From positions 62,001-126,000 of the forward strand of contig MEUZ01000003.1 in assembly GCA_001772615.1 (NCBI GenBank): DNA of 64,000 nucleotides, read 5' to 3'. This document shows positions 1 through 8,201 of the stretch, one piece after another. This DNA comes from a candidate division WWE3 bacterium RIFCSPHIGHO2_01_FULL_40_23 (lineage in GTDB: Bacteria > Patescibacteria > WWE3 > UBA101185 > 2-01-FULL-41-18). A program made the position numbers and the translations under genes. Each line of letters begins with the position of its first letter. Positions within the stretch are counted from its first letter, which is position 1. Below the pieces are notes generated by a model. That model saw only the letters and a list, made by a program, of their open reading frames with translations, searched no databases and was not told where the DNA came from.

Positions 1-1441
1 GTGCTGGCTGTTGTTTAAGGTTTCTTACCCAGAGAGAAACATCGGAAACGCTCAAAGAGCAGACTGAAGAGATATTAAAATTGTCAATGGTAACTGAAAG
101 AGCTTCCTTTTTCAGCCTTGTTCCAAGACATACTGAACACGGTTCTTTGACCATATATCTTTCAATCTCACCTCTTACATAATCAGAGGAGGTTTCTTTA
201 TATCTTCTTTCAAGATTTGGTATTACTCCTTCAAATCTGGAATTAAAGGTTCCGCTATTTTCCCCATCTTTACTTACATATTTAACTCTGAAAACTTCAT
301 TTGGAGCTCCGTAAAGAATAATTTTTTTAACACCATCGGATAAATTTTTTATGGGTGTGTTTAAAGAAAAGTCATATTGCTTTGAAACGGCCTCAACAAC
401 TCTCATCATCCAAGATGACCCCTCTATCATTCTTGACCAGGGGAATACTCCACCTTCCATAATTGACAAATTTTGATTAAGAACAACATCCGGATCCACC
501 TTAAGTTTATTTCCAAGACCATCACATGAAGAGCACGCGCCATGCGGTGAGTTAAATGAAAAGTTTCTGGGTTCAAGTTCAGGAAGAGATATATTACAAA
601 CCGGACAGGCAAACCTTTCAGAATACAAGTGATCGGAGAACTCTTTTGGAAACTCGGGAAAATCCAAGGAGGCATCCTTCACCTCCGAAACAATAATATT
701 TCCATTCCCAAGCTTCAAACCCTGATCAACTGATGAAGTAAGGCGCTTAGTTATCTCCTTTTTCAAAGAAAAATCTTTTAATCTGGCCTTAGTAAGAACC
801 ACCCTGTCTATTAAAAGGTCAATAGTATGTTTATTGGTCTTAATTAGCTCAAAATCATCATTTAAATTTCTAATCTTTCCGTCAATTCTCGCTTTTATGT
901 AACCCTCTCTTCTTAAATTTTCAAAAAGCGTTGAATATTCGCCTTTCCTATCTTTGACAATGGGGGACAAAACCAAAAGTCTTATACCCCTAGAACCCAC
1001 AGGGACAAGTTCAAAAATTTTATCAACAATCTGTTCCGAACTCTGCTGGCTTATTTCCCTTCCACAGCTTGGACAATGCGGATGCCCGGCTCTTGAAAAT
1101 AAGAGCCTAAAAAAATCATAAATTTCGGTTACAGTGCCAACCGTAGATCTTGGGTTATGTGAAGTTGTTTTCTGATCTATGGCAATGGCCGGTGAAAGGC
1201 CCTCAATGCTTTCAACATCCGGTTTGTCCATAACTCCTACAAACTGCCTGGCGTAAGCGGACAAGCTTTCCACATATCTTCTTTGACCTTCGGCATAAAT
1301 AGTGTCCATGGCCATTGATGACTTTCCCGACCCCGAAACACCGGTAAAAACAACCAATTTATTCTTTGGAATTTCAAAACTCACATTTTTGAGATTGTGT
1401 TGTCTTGCTCCTTTGACTACTATCTTATCTAAAGCATTCAT
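1..1441 (-). CDS. uvrA: Excinuclease ABC subunit A, N-terminal half (partial at window edge)
   Basis: This is the damage-recognition ATPase of nucleotide excision repair, which loads UvrB onto lesions. About 480 codons are present, and the reading frame is open to the left edge of the window. Visible motifs are a Walker A (GVSGSGKSS, residues 34-42), the YAEGQRRYVESLSAYARQF block, a CPSC zinc-binding pair near residue 123, a second pair (FACPVC and, about 20 residues later, CSSCDGLG), and CSVCLGTRL near the cut end. The ATG at 1441 follows a good promoter (TTTACA, 18 bases, TATAAT). uvrB lies on the same strand 3.3 kb upstream, separated by cell-envelope genes. The identification is secure; the C-terminal half is outside the window. 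Confidence 0.97.
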   Translation of the reverse strand, partial: MNALDKIVVKGARQHNLKNVSFEIPKNKLVVFTGVSGSGKSSMAMDTIYAEGQRRYVESLSAYARQFVGVMDKPDVESIEGLSPAIAIDQKTTSHNPRSTVGTVTEIYDFFRLLFSRAGHPHCPSCGREISQQSSEQIVDKIFELVPVGSRGIRLLVLSPIVKDRKGEYSTLFENLRREGYIKARIDGKIRNLNDDFELIKTNKHTIDLLIDRVVLTKARLKDFSLKKEITKRLTSSVDQGLKLGNGNIIVSEVKDASLDFPEFPKEFSDHLYSERFACPVCNISLPELEPRNFSFNSPHGACSSCDGLGNKLKVDPDVVLNQNLSIMEGGVFPWSRMIEGSSWMMRVVEAVSKQYDFSLNTPIKNLSDGVKKIILYGAPNEVFRVKYVSKDGENSGTFNSRFEGVIPNLERRYKETSSDYVRGEIERYMVKEPCSVCLGTRLKKEALSVTIDNFNISSVCSLSVSDVSLWVRNLKQQPA

Positions 1442-1455
1442 ATTCGCGATTAAAA

Positions 1456-1485
1456 ATTATATGGTATTTCTTCGGGTCTTGTAAA
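1456..1485 (-). promoter_or_regulatory. uvrA promoter
   Basis: On the minus strand, TTTACA (1480-1485) and TATAAT (1456-1461) are separated by 18 bases. The -10 ends 14 bases before the ATG, so the leader would be only about 7 bases. A second hexamer, TTTAAT, lies 7 bases before the ATG. No Shine-Dalgarno sequence is seen. Confidence 0.6.
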
Positions 1486-1488
1486 GTG

Positions 1489-1510
1489 CCAATTAGGGCA
1501 GGTTAATTGG
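1489..1510. repeat. Inverted repeat between small membrane gene and uvrA promoter
   Basis: The arms CCAATTA and TAATTGG (7 bp each) flank 8 bases. The repeat sits directly after the stop of the small membrane protein gene and 3 bases upstream of the uvrA -35. It could be a weak hairpin ending the upstream transcript or an operator for uvrA. No U-run follows it, so a terminator is not convincing. Confidence 0.4.
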
Positions 1511-1511
1511 G

Positions 1512-1793
1512 CTATTTAGAGGACGTATTGGGCAAAACATTTATTTGACCTCCTGTGCCTAAGACATTTTCCGGTTCGCTTGCCTCTTCTTTCACGTCAT
1601 CCGTAGATTCAACCTGGTCCTCCTTAGTAACACTTTCCTCTTCCACCTTACCCACTTCACTTACTGGCTTTCGGCCAAAATACCACATGCTCCCTACGGC
1701 AAGAATTAATAATAAGAGGATACCAACAATAAGATTAGCCCAGTTTGCTTTTGAGTTTAGATTTTGAAGATCTTTAAGAAAATTTTCAAGCAT
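1512..1793 (-). CDS. Small single-pass membrane protein with acidic tail
   Basis: I do not recognise this 93-residue protein. It has a short amphipathic N-terminus, one membrane segment (about residues 20-40, ending WYFGR), and a tail very rich in Glu, Asp, Ser and Val that is probably disordered and outside the membrane. The start is well supported: an almost perfect Shine-Dalgarno (AAGGGGGTGAT, 1798-1808) lies 4 bases before the ATG. It follows the penicillin-binding protein gene by 19 bases, so it is probably co-transcribed with it and the sortase, suggesting an envelope role. No sortase motif or LysM domain is visible. Confidence 0.65.
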   Translation of the reverse strand: MLENFLKDLQNLNSKANWANLIVGILLLLILAVGSMWYFGRKPVSEVGKVEEESVTKEDQVESTDDVKEEASEPENVLGTGGQINVLPNTSSK

Positions 1794-1812
1794 TTAAATC
1801 ACCCCCTTTTGT

Positions 1813-4083
1813 TTAATCATTTTTCTTTTTCTTATCGGATTTTTCCTTTTCCTCCATTCCACAGCTTATCTTATCAGGTTCACCTCCTCTAACAAAAACC
1901 TCTCTGATATTTGAGCAGTCGGAATACACTTTAACTATAACACCTTCAGGCAAAGCAAAGCCCTCCAGAGCCTTTCCGGTAAGAAGTTCTGTCATCATTC
2001 TATTCCATGCAGGAGCGGCTCCAGTTAATCCTGAAGAAAGTGTCGGATTCATGGGCGTATTATCGTTATTTCCAACCCATACGCCTACTACAAAAGAAGG
2101 TGTGTATCCAAGTGTGTAATTATCTCTTTTCTGATCCGTAGTTCCCGTTTTAACTGCAACTTTATGTCCTTTAATACTTAAGAAATTATTAGTCCCGAAA
2201 GCGGGTATTCTTGCATAGTAATCAGAAAGAATATCCGTGATAATGTAAGAAACTTCTTTTGAGAGAACTCTTTTTTCCAGATTCTCGTTTGAAAATATCT
2301 CATACCCCTTACTGTCTTTAATGTTTAAGATTGGTCTGGTAGGTTTGTAGACTCCTCCCCTTGCTAAAGTTCCATACACATTTGTTAAATCCAGCAAATT
2401 AGCCTCTTTTCCCCCAAGTGTTATTGAAAGCCCGTAATTTCCGTCAGCCTCCCAGCTGACTAGACCCATATCTCTCCCAAGGTTAACCATATCATCTATG
2501 TTAAGGGTCCTTAAAACTTTTACGGCAGGTACATTGTAAGAATTAGCAAGCGCCCGTCTTAATGTAATCTTCCCGTGAAACTTGCCGTCATAATTCACAG
2601 GTGAGTAGGTCTCATAAGGAGTTTTTACTGTCAGGGGAGAATCATCTATTACAGAAGTAGTTTTATACCCTCTTGTTAAAGCAAGAGAGTAAGTTACCGG
2701 TTTGATTGCGGAACCGGGCTGCCGCTTAGCAACCGAAACATTAAAAACGCCATCATTTTTAACATCAAAATAGTCTACTGATCCAACCATTGACAGGATC
2801 TCCCCCGTTTTAGGATCAAGAACTATTAAAGCCCCATTAGAAACATTAAGCTGTCTGCTTTTTTCCACCTCCTCTTTTACAATTACCTGCGCTTTATCCT
2901 GGATATCAAGATCAATTGTTGTTAAAACGGTTAAGCCTCCAAAACTAACAAATCTTTTCCCATACATCCTTTCAAGCTCCGATCTTACATAATCCACAAA
3001 ATGAGGGGCTCTGATAAAGTCACTTTGAGGAGTAAAAACAAACTCTTCACTAAACGCTTTATCTGCTTCTTCCTGTGTAATTTTCTTTAACTTTACCATC
3101 CTTGATAGAACAAGCTTCTGCCTGTCTTTTGCTACGGATAAAGATGAGAAAGGAGAATACACACTTGGGGCCGAAGGAAGAGCCGAAAGAAGAGACGATT
3201 CCGATAGTGTGAGTTCAGATGCACGCTTTCCGAAAAACTTTTGAGAAGCCGATTCAACACCCACAACATTTCCTCCATATGGAGCGTTATTTAGATACAT
3301 CTCAAGTATTTGATCTTTTGAATACTTTTGTTCGGTTAAAACAGATAAAACGAGCTCTTTAATTTTTCGCGTGACGGTCCTCTCCGGTGACAAAAGGGAC
3401 AACTTCACAAGCTGCTGCGTTATGGTTGACCCTCCTTGAACATTGTCTTTAAAAAAAGTTTCGTTAGCAGCTCTTAGAATACTTAACAGCCTAAAACCTT
3501 TATGGTTATAAAACGAGGAATCCTCAATCGCCAGGGTAGCATCAATCATACTTTTAGGCACCAAATTTAGAGGAACCGGATCACCCCTTTTTTCAGGGCA
3601 GATCTCATAAATCAACCTTCCTTTCCTGTCCAAAAGCTTTGTGCACTTAACCATATTTTCATTAAGCAGATCGGGTCTTGGAAGCTGCCTGTACCAAGAA
3701 TAGGCAGTTGCGGGAGTAAGTAAAAAGAAAATTGTAAAGAGAGAACCAAGTATAAACCACTTAACTTTCTCTCTCGCTTTAGGCTTACTTAAATTAAGTG
3801 TCTTAACAGAAGAAACTGATTTAAACATCCTGGCCTTAAATTTCTTAACACCTTTGTTCCTCTTAAATACCTTCACAATCAGATCATCTAACCTGTTAAT
3901 AGAGCTTAAGAGGTCCTTCCCTAGGTTTGAAAAAAAGCGGAATATTTTCTTTAAGAGAATATTTAACTCGGAATAAATAGCTGAAGGAATAACAACAAAA
4001 GAAGAGCCAACAAGAATTATTGCGTCCAAGGCAAATTTGAATATAGCTCTTCTGAAATTATCAATTACCTGGCGTATACTCAT
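1813..4083 (-). CDS. Class A penicillin-binding protein (transglycosylase/transpeptidase)
   Basis: This bifunctional enzyme polymerises glycan strands and cross-links peptidoglycan. A cytoplasmic, Lys/Arg-rich N-terminal region of about 105 residues precedes one membrane segment. The GT51 domain shows EDSSFYNH, GGSTITQQLVK and KDQILEMYLN. The transpeptidase domain shows the SxxK serine (PGSAIKP), an SYN motif and KTGT. The reading frame is open back to an ATG at 4137, but the ATG at 4083 is preferred because AAGGA lies 5 bases upstream and the overlap with the sortase shrinks to 23 bases; the protein is then 756 residues. The long basic cytoplasmic tail before the anchor is unusual for PBP1A. 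Confidence 0.93.
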   Translation of the reverse strand: MSIRQVIDNFRRAIFKFALDAIILVGSSFVVIPSAIYSELNILLKKIFRFFSNLGKDLLSSINRLDDLIVKVFKRNKGVKKFKARMFKSVSSVKTLNLSKPKAREKVKWFILGSLFTIFFLLTPATAYSWYRQLPRPDLLNENMVKCTKLLDRKGRLIYEICPEKRGDPVPLNLVPKSMIDATLAIEDSSFYNHKGFRLLSILRAANETFFKDNVQGGSTITQQLVKLSLLSPERTVTRKIKELVLSVLTEQKYSKDQILEMYLNNAPYGGNVVGVESASQKFFGKRASELTLSESSLLSALPSAPSVYSPFSSLSVAKDRQKLVLSRMVKLKKITQEEADKAFSEEFVFTPQSDFIRAPHFVDYVRSELERMYGKRFVSFGGLTVLTTIDLDIQDKAQVIVKEEVEKSRQLNVSNGALIVLDPKTGEILSMVGSVDYFDVKNDGVFNVSVAKRQPGSAIKPVTYSLALTRGYKTTSVIDDSPLTVKTPYETYSPVNYDGKFHGKITLRRALANSYNVPAVKVLRTLNIDDMVNLGRDMGLVSWEADGNYGLSITLGGKEANLLDLTNVYGTLARGGVYKPTRPILNIKDSKGYEIFSNENLEKRVLSKEVSYIITDILSDYYARIPAFGTNNFLSIKGHKVAVKTGTTDQKRDNYTLGYTPSFVVGVWVGNNDNTPMNPTLSSGLTGAAPAWNRMMTELLTGKALEGFALPEGVIVKVYSDCSNIREVFVRGGEPDKISCGMEEKEKSDKKKKND

Positions 4084-4684
4084 CCTTGTCCTTAAATCTG
4101 GAAATAACCACCACTCTTTTCTCATCTTCCGGGCCATAGCAAGTAAAAAGTACTAGGGCTTTACCGTAGTCCTCCTTCAGAAAATCTATTTCATAAGGGT
4201 AAACATAAATCTTTTTGTACACCTCAAATCTATACCACTCTTTATCGGAGGACACATAAACAAAATCATTTTTATTTAAATTATCAAGTCTGGAAAACAG
4301 AGCATCTTTCGCATGAGCAAAAATAACTGTGTTTCCGGTTTTATCATTGAGAAAAGAGGTTCCTATACCATAAGAAGCGAAATTGTCAAAAGTTATCCAA
4401 GTCCCTTGATCCACCCTTGCACCCTTCACAACCAAATCTACGGAGATTTTAGGTATAACAATTCTTCTTGGAACATCTTTCTCTTCCCTAAAAATTAGCG
4501 TTTTGGGTAAAACAGCACCTTTAGCGTAGGTAGAAGTTTTTATTTGGGTTTCTATAAGATAGCCCGCGAAGATAAAAACACCAAGAAGCATAACAATAGG
4601 GATGAGGAAAACTAAAATTATTCCTTTCAAATCTTTAGTGAAAGCTTCTTTTATAAAGGAGAAAAGTGTTTGGTTTTCCGACAT
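4061..4684 (-). CDS. Sortase family transpeptidase
   Basis: This is a membrane-anchored cysteine transpeptidase of about 207 residues with an N-terminal membrane segment (residues 20-43). The sortase domain has all three catalytic residues: His124 (IFAHA), Cys182 (LFTCYG) and Arg190 (EDEKR). Sortases attach secreted proteins to envelope acceptors by cleaving an LPxTG-like signal. No substrate gene with such a signal is visible nearby. It overlaps the start of the penicillin-binding protein gene, so the two are translationally coupled. The short form with a single N-terminal anchor suggests class D/E or a CPR-specific group; the subclass cannot be settled by eye. Confidence 0.9.
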   Translation of the reverse strand: MSENQTLFSFIKEAFTKDLKGIILVFLIPIVMLLGVFIFAGYLIETQIKTSTYAKGAVLPKTLIFREEKDVPRRIVIPKISVDLVVKGARVDQGTWITFDNFASYGIGTSFLNDKTGNTVIFAHAKDALFSRLDNLNKNDFVYVSSDKEWYRFEVYKKIYVYPYEIDFLKEDYGKALVLFTCYGPEDEKRVVVISRFKDKDEYTPGN

Positions 4685-4721
4685 AGTTTTTCAGATTGTC
4701 GGGCAGGAATAATTACTAGCT

Positions 4722-4749
4722 ATCCTATCAAACCATAAAATCAAGTCAA
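4722..4749 (-). promoter_or_regulatory. Candidate promoter of the sortase-PBP operon
   Basis: In the 77-base gap after uvrB, the minus strand has TTGACT (4744-4749), 16 bases, then TAGGAT (4722-4727). This would give a leader of about 30 bases before the sortase ATG. The spacing is one base short of ideal and the -10 is imperfect. Confidence 0.4.
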
Positions 4750-4761
4750 ACCACGCTAAAT

Positions 4762-6834
4762 TTAAGTTCTTATGTATTTTTTAATTAATAAAACTTTATC
4801 TCTAATCTTTGCAGCCTCTTCAAAGTTTAAAGCTTCAGCTTCAAACCTCATTTGAGCTTCTAGTAGCTTAATCTCTTTTTTAAGCTTTGAAGGGGAGACA
4901 AAAGACAAATCCTCATCCTCTCCTACCCTTTCTTTATTAACAGACTGTTCTTCAATTATTTCATCCACTAACCTCTCCCTGATTGGTTTTGTAATACCTA
5001 TTGGGGTAATTTTAAATTCCTCATTATATTTTTCCTGGATATCCCTTCTTCTTCCTACCTCCGTTATTGCTCTTTCCATACTCTTTGTAACATTATCGGC
5101 ATACATAACAACACTTCCCTTTATATGTCGTGCCGCTCTGCCCATCGTTTGAATCAAGGATCCTTCCGATCGTAAAAAACCTTCCTTATCTGCATCAAGA
5201 ATAGCAACAAGTGAAACTTCGGGAAGATCCAGACCCTCTCGTAAAAGATTTATCCCAACCAGTACATCAAAATTTCCCTTCCTTAAATTATCAAGGATAT
5301 CGGTTCTTTCAAGAGTTTCAATGTCAGAGTGAAGATAAGTTGCCTTAATGCCTTTTTCAATAAGATATGATGAGAGCTCTTCTGCCATCCTTTTGGTAAG
5401 GGTTGTAACAAGCACCCTCTCTTTATCAGCTACTCTTATCATAATCCTCTCAAACAAGTCCTCTACCTGGCCTTTAGTTGGTAACACTTTTATGTCTGGA
5501 TCAACAATTCCTGTAGGTCTTATAAGCTGCTGCGCAACTTTCCCTGAAGTCATGCTAAGTTCCCAGTCTGAAGGAGTTGCCGAGACAAAGATTGCCTGAT
5601 CTATTTTTCTTAAAAACTCCTCAAATCTTAGAGGCCTGTTCTCAAGCGCCGATGGAAGTCTGAACCCATAATTAACAAGTGTTTCCTTTCTTGAGCGATC
5701 TCCGTTGTACATACCTCGTATTTGAGGAACTGTAATATGAGATTCGTCTATAACTGTAAGAAAACCCTTTGGAAAGAAGTCTATTAAAGTATAAGGACTG
5801 TCACCCTCTTTCCTACCGTCAAAATAAATTGAGTAATTTTCAATACCCTTGCAATAGCCTATCTCCCTGATCATCTCAAGATCATATTTAGTCCTTTGTT
5901 CCAGCCGGTAAGCTTCAAGCTCTTTTCCCAACCCCTTAAGCTCCTTTAACCTCTTTTCCAAATCGGCTTCTATTAGTTTTAAAGCCCCCCCTCTTTTTTC
6001 TTCAGCCGTAATATAATGTTTAGCCGGAAATATGACTGTAACCCCCTCCTCACGCGCCGCATGCTCTAAATAATCCTGCTCATCATCTGATTTTATTCTT
6101 AAATGGCCTCCCCTTCTGATCAAAGGTAATTTAGTTCTGTCTATCACATTTCCATTTAGAGGATCAAAGTGATATATATCCCTAAGCCTATCATCAAAAA
6201 TCTCAAGATGAACCCCGTAATCCTGGTAAGATGGGTAAACATCAACACTTTCGCCTCTTACCCTGAAAGTTCCCCGTTTAAACTCAAAATCCGACCGTTC
6301 ATAGTAAAGCTGTGATAGTCTTTTTAAAAGATCTGACAATCTAAACTTCATTCCCTTTCTTAACTCAAGTGCTATTTTTGAGTATTCCGCAGGAGAACCA
6401 AGATTATAAATGCAGGAAACCGAAGCTACTATAATCACATCATTTCGTGTTATTAAAGAATTGGTGGCTGAAAGTCTTAACTTATCAATTTCTTCATTTA
6501 TGTCGGCATCTTTTTCTATGTAGGTATCAGTTTGTGGAATATAGCTTTCAGGTTGATAAAAATCATAATAGCTCACAAAATATTCAACCGCGTTTTCGGG
6601 GAAAAACTCTCTAAATTCCTGGTATAACTGGGCAGCAAGAGTTTTATTGTGGGAAATAACAAGCGTAGGCTTTTTTACGTTTGCTATAACATTAGCAACA
6701 CTAAAGGTTTTGCCTGAACCGGTAACCCCAAGAAGAACTTCATAAGGATTTTTTTCATTAATCCATTCTGTAAGTTTCCGAATTGCCTGCGGCTGGTCTC
6801 CCGTAGGCGAAAAAGAGGATTTAAGCTTAAACAC
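4762..6834 (-). CDS. uvrB: Excinuclease ABC subunit B
   Basis: UvrB verifies DNA damage and positions UvrC for incision. The protein of about 690 residues has a Walker A (GVTGSGKT), the beta-hairpin region (YYDFYQPESYIP), helicase motifs including DESH, and a C-terminal UVR coiled-coil (FEEAAKIRDK) that binds UvrC. A TTG at 6837 is possible, but a -10 hexamer TACAAT at 6841-6846 ends only 3 bases before it. The next codon, GTG at 6834, lies exactly 6 bases after the hexamer, so GTG is the likely start of a leaderless mRNA. No LexA-type dyad is obvious upstream. Confidence 0.96.
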   Translation of the reverse strand: MFKLKSSFSPTGDQPQAIRKLTEWINEKNPYEVLLGVTGSGKTFSVANVIANVKKPTLVISHNKTLAAQLYQEFREFFPENAVEYFVSYYDFYQPESYIPQTDTYIEKDADINEEIDKLRLSATNSLITRNDVIIVASVSCIYNLGSPAEYSKIALELRKGMKFRLSDLLKRLSQLYYERSDFEFKRGTFRVRGESVDVYPSYQDYGVHLEIFDDRLRDIYHFDPLNGNVIDRTKLPLIRRGGHLRIKSDDEQDYLEHAAREEGVTVIFPAKHYITAEEKRGGALKLIEADLEKRLKELKGLGKELEAYRLEQRTKYDLEMIREIGYCKGIENYSIYFDGRKEGDSPYTLIDFFPKGFLTVIDESHITVPQIRGMYNGDRSRKETLVNYGFRLPSALENRPLRFEEFLRKIDQAIFVSATPSDWELSMTSGKVAQQLIRPTGIVDPDIKVLPTKGQVEDLFERIMIRVADKERVLVTTLTKRMAEELSSYLIEKGIKATYLHSDIETLERTDILDNLRKGNFDVLVGINLLREGLDLPEVSLVAILDADKEGFLRSEGSLIQTMGRAARHIKGSVVMYADNVTKSMERAITEVGRRRDIQEKYNEEFKITPIGITKPIRERLVDEIIEEQSVNKERVGEDEDLSFVSPSKLKKEIKLLEAQMRFEAEALNFEEAAKIRDKVLLIKKYIRT

Positions 6835-6840
6835 CAAATT

Positions 6841-6849
6841 ATTGTATCA
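6841..6849 (-). promoter_or_regulatory. uvrB extended -10 promoter (leaderless start)
   Basis: The minus strand reads TGA-TACAAT, an extended -10, with 6 bases between the hexamer and the GTG at 6834. No clear -35 is seen. Transcription would start at or next to the start codon. Confidence 0.6.
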
Positions 6850-6869
6850 AAAGTTTTAATATTTGGGTA

Positions 6870-8114
6870 TTATTTGGGTGTACTTATATCTCTGTAAAGA
6901 AAGCCCTTACCTTCAACAGGGATAAGATTATTCGGGTTTACCCAGTAGCCGGTCAACTTACTCTTAAGCTTTAAAACTGTATTGTCAATAACACCTTCGT
7001 TATACTTTTTCTTGTTTAAGCCATTCCAAATGGACTTTGCCAACACATTTCTATTTACGATTTTTCCCTTGTTAGAAAGAAACTGTTTCAAAATCTTCTT
7101 TTCAACAAGAGAAAGCCTTAAAGGCGACTTGGTACCGTTTATCAAAACCCCGTCTTTAGTAATTTCCACTTTAGTAACATATTCAACCGATTTCTCCATT
7201 CCGATATGTTTCAGAAGCCCAACCGTAAACTTATAACCGTTTCTTCCTCCCTTTAAAAGGCCTAAATTTATTAAGTGAAGAAGATCTTTTGCATAACTCT
7301 CTTCTACCTTTTTGCAACCCCAGACTATCTTAGCTAAAACTAACACTTCAGATGCACTTAAAGATTCCCATAACTTCTTAACTTCACGTTTAAGATGCCA
7401 ATTTTCACATAAAATTTCCGAAAGATTCCTTCTTTTTTTAGGAGGAAGATTGTTTTTTAGATCAGACGCTATGCCATAAAATCTATCAACGCCCCCCGTC
7501 AAACCATACATTACTTCAAAAATTTTTGCGGATATGGCGCTTTCAACCTGTCTAAGTCCTCTCTCATCCCTTACATTCATATAAATAATATTCTCATAAA
7601 CATGAGATGACTTTGCAAAAAACGGGGTGTTTGCAGGATGTGATATGTTCATTCTGACTGTATAAATAAATACACAGCCCGGAAAAGATATGTTAAGAGA
7701 CTCAAAAAACAAATAAGGCTCCTTGCCTAAAGCTAAAAGGATATCTGCATCTTCAAAAAAGAAAACAACTTTTAATTTTTTTTGAGTAAGCTCATCAATC
7801 AGATCTTTTATCAAAGAAGTAAATTCCTCGTCTCCCTGAAACTGCCCATCCGATTTAGATGAGAGCTTTTTCTCAACCAAAGTCCTTCTTATTGAAGTCA
7901 GCATTAAAGCGTATAAAGCTGGAAGCGTAGCAATACTTAAATGATTTAAATCAACATAAACCGGAATAACCTGTCTTTTAAGAAGTAGATCCGAATGAAG
8001 ATTTCTAAAAAAGATTGGATAATTTGTCCCATAGCAAACCTGACAGCTTGCACACTGCCCATTAGCTATTAAATCAAGGATTTTTCTCTTTTGGCTTTCC
8101 CAATGCTTATACAT
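6870..8114 (-). CDS. Regulator: degenerate AAA/STAND-like domain plus OmpR-type winged helix
   Basis: This 414-residue protein has an N-terminal ATPase-like domain and a C-terminal winged helix. The C-terminal 85 residues match the OmpR/PhoB DNA-binding fold (LSLVEKKILKQFL, then GKIVNRNVLAKSIW, then IDNTVLKLKSKL and GKGFLYR). A Walker B-like strand is present (VVFFFEDAD, residues 116-124), but where a P-loop is expected there is GQCASCQVCYG, with cysteines 21, 24 and 27 in CxxCxxC spacing and no GKT/S. It may sense metal or redox state instead of binding ATP; that is inference. The start was moved from the ATG at 8135 to Met8 because a good promoter (TTGTAA, 17, TACAAT) overlaps the first codons of the longer frame. 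It is divergent from lexA. Confidence 0.75.
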   Translation of the reverse strand: MYKHWESQKRKILDLIANGQCASCQVCYGTNYPIFFRNLHSDLLLKRQVIPVYVDLNHLSIATLPALYALMLTSIRRTLVEKKLSSKSDGQFQGDEEFTSLIKDLIDELTQKKLKVVFFFEDADILLALGKEPYLFFESLNISFPGCVFIYTVRMNISHPANTPFFAKSSHVYENIIYMNVRDERGLRQVESAISAKIFEVMYGLTGGVDRFYGIASDLKNNLPPKKRRNLSEILCENWHLKREVKKLWESLSASEVLVLAKIVWGCKKVEESYAKDLLHLINLGLLKGGRNGYKFTVGLLKHIGMEKSVEYVTKVEITKDGVLINGTKSPLRLSLVEKKILKQFLSNKGKIVNRNVLAKSIWNGLNKKKYNEGVIDNTVLKLKSKLTGYWVNPNNLIPVEGKGFLYRDISTPK

Positions 8115-8125
8115 AAAGTAAGGCG

Positions 8126-8154
8126 ATTGTAGCATATTTATTGCAGTATTACAA
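8126..8154 (-). promoter_or_regulatory. Promoter of the winged-helix regulator
   Basis: On the minus strand, TTGTAA (8149-8154), exactly 17 bases, then an extended -10 TGC-TACAAT (8126-8131). The expected start point leaves a leader of about 4 bases before the ATG at 8114. The element lies inside the longer open frame, which argues for the shorter protein. Confidence 0.65.
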
Positions 8155-8165
8155 GCTATAGGCTA

Positions 8166-8195
8166 TTGACAACTTCGTGTTTATTTCGGTAATAT
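8166..8195 (+). promoter_or_regulatory. lexA promoter (leaderless)
   Basis: A consensus TTGACA (8166-8171) is followed by 18 bases and TAATAT (8190-8195). The lexA ATG begins 6 bases later, so the transcript should begin at the start codon. The -35 lies back to back with the divergent regulator promoter, 11 bases from its -35. No known SOS-box consensus (CTGT-N8-ACAG or CGAAC-N4-GTTCG) is visible. Confidence 0.75.
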
Positions 8196-8201
8196 AGGAC
8201 T

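Noticed and set aside
4084..4137. 18 extra codons at the start of the class A PBP
   Set aside because: No ribosome site precedes the ATG at 4137, whereas AAGGA lies 5 bases before the ATG at 4083 and the overlap with the sortase becomes small.
8115..8135. Longer start of the winged-helix regulator at 8135
   Set aside because: A -10 hexamer lies inside these codons, so the transcript would begin downstream of that ATG.
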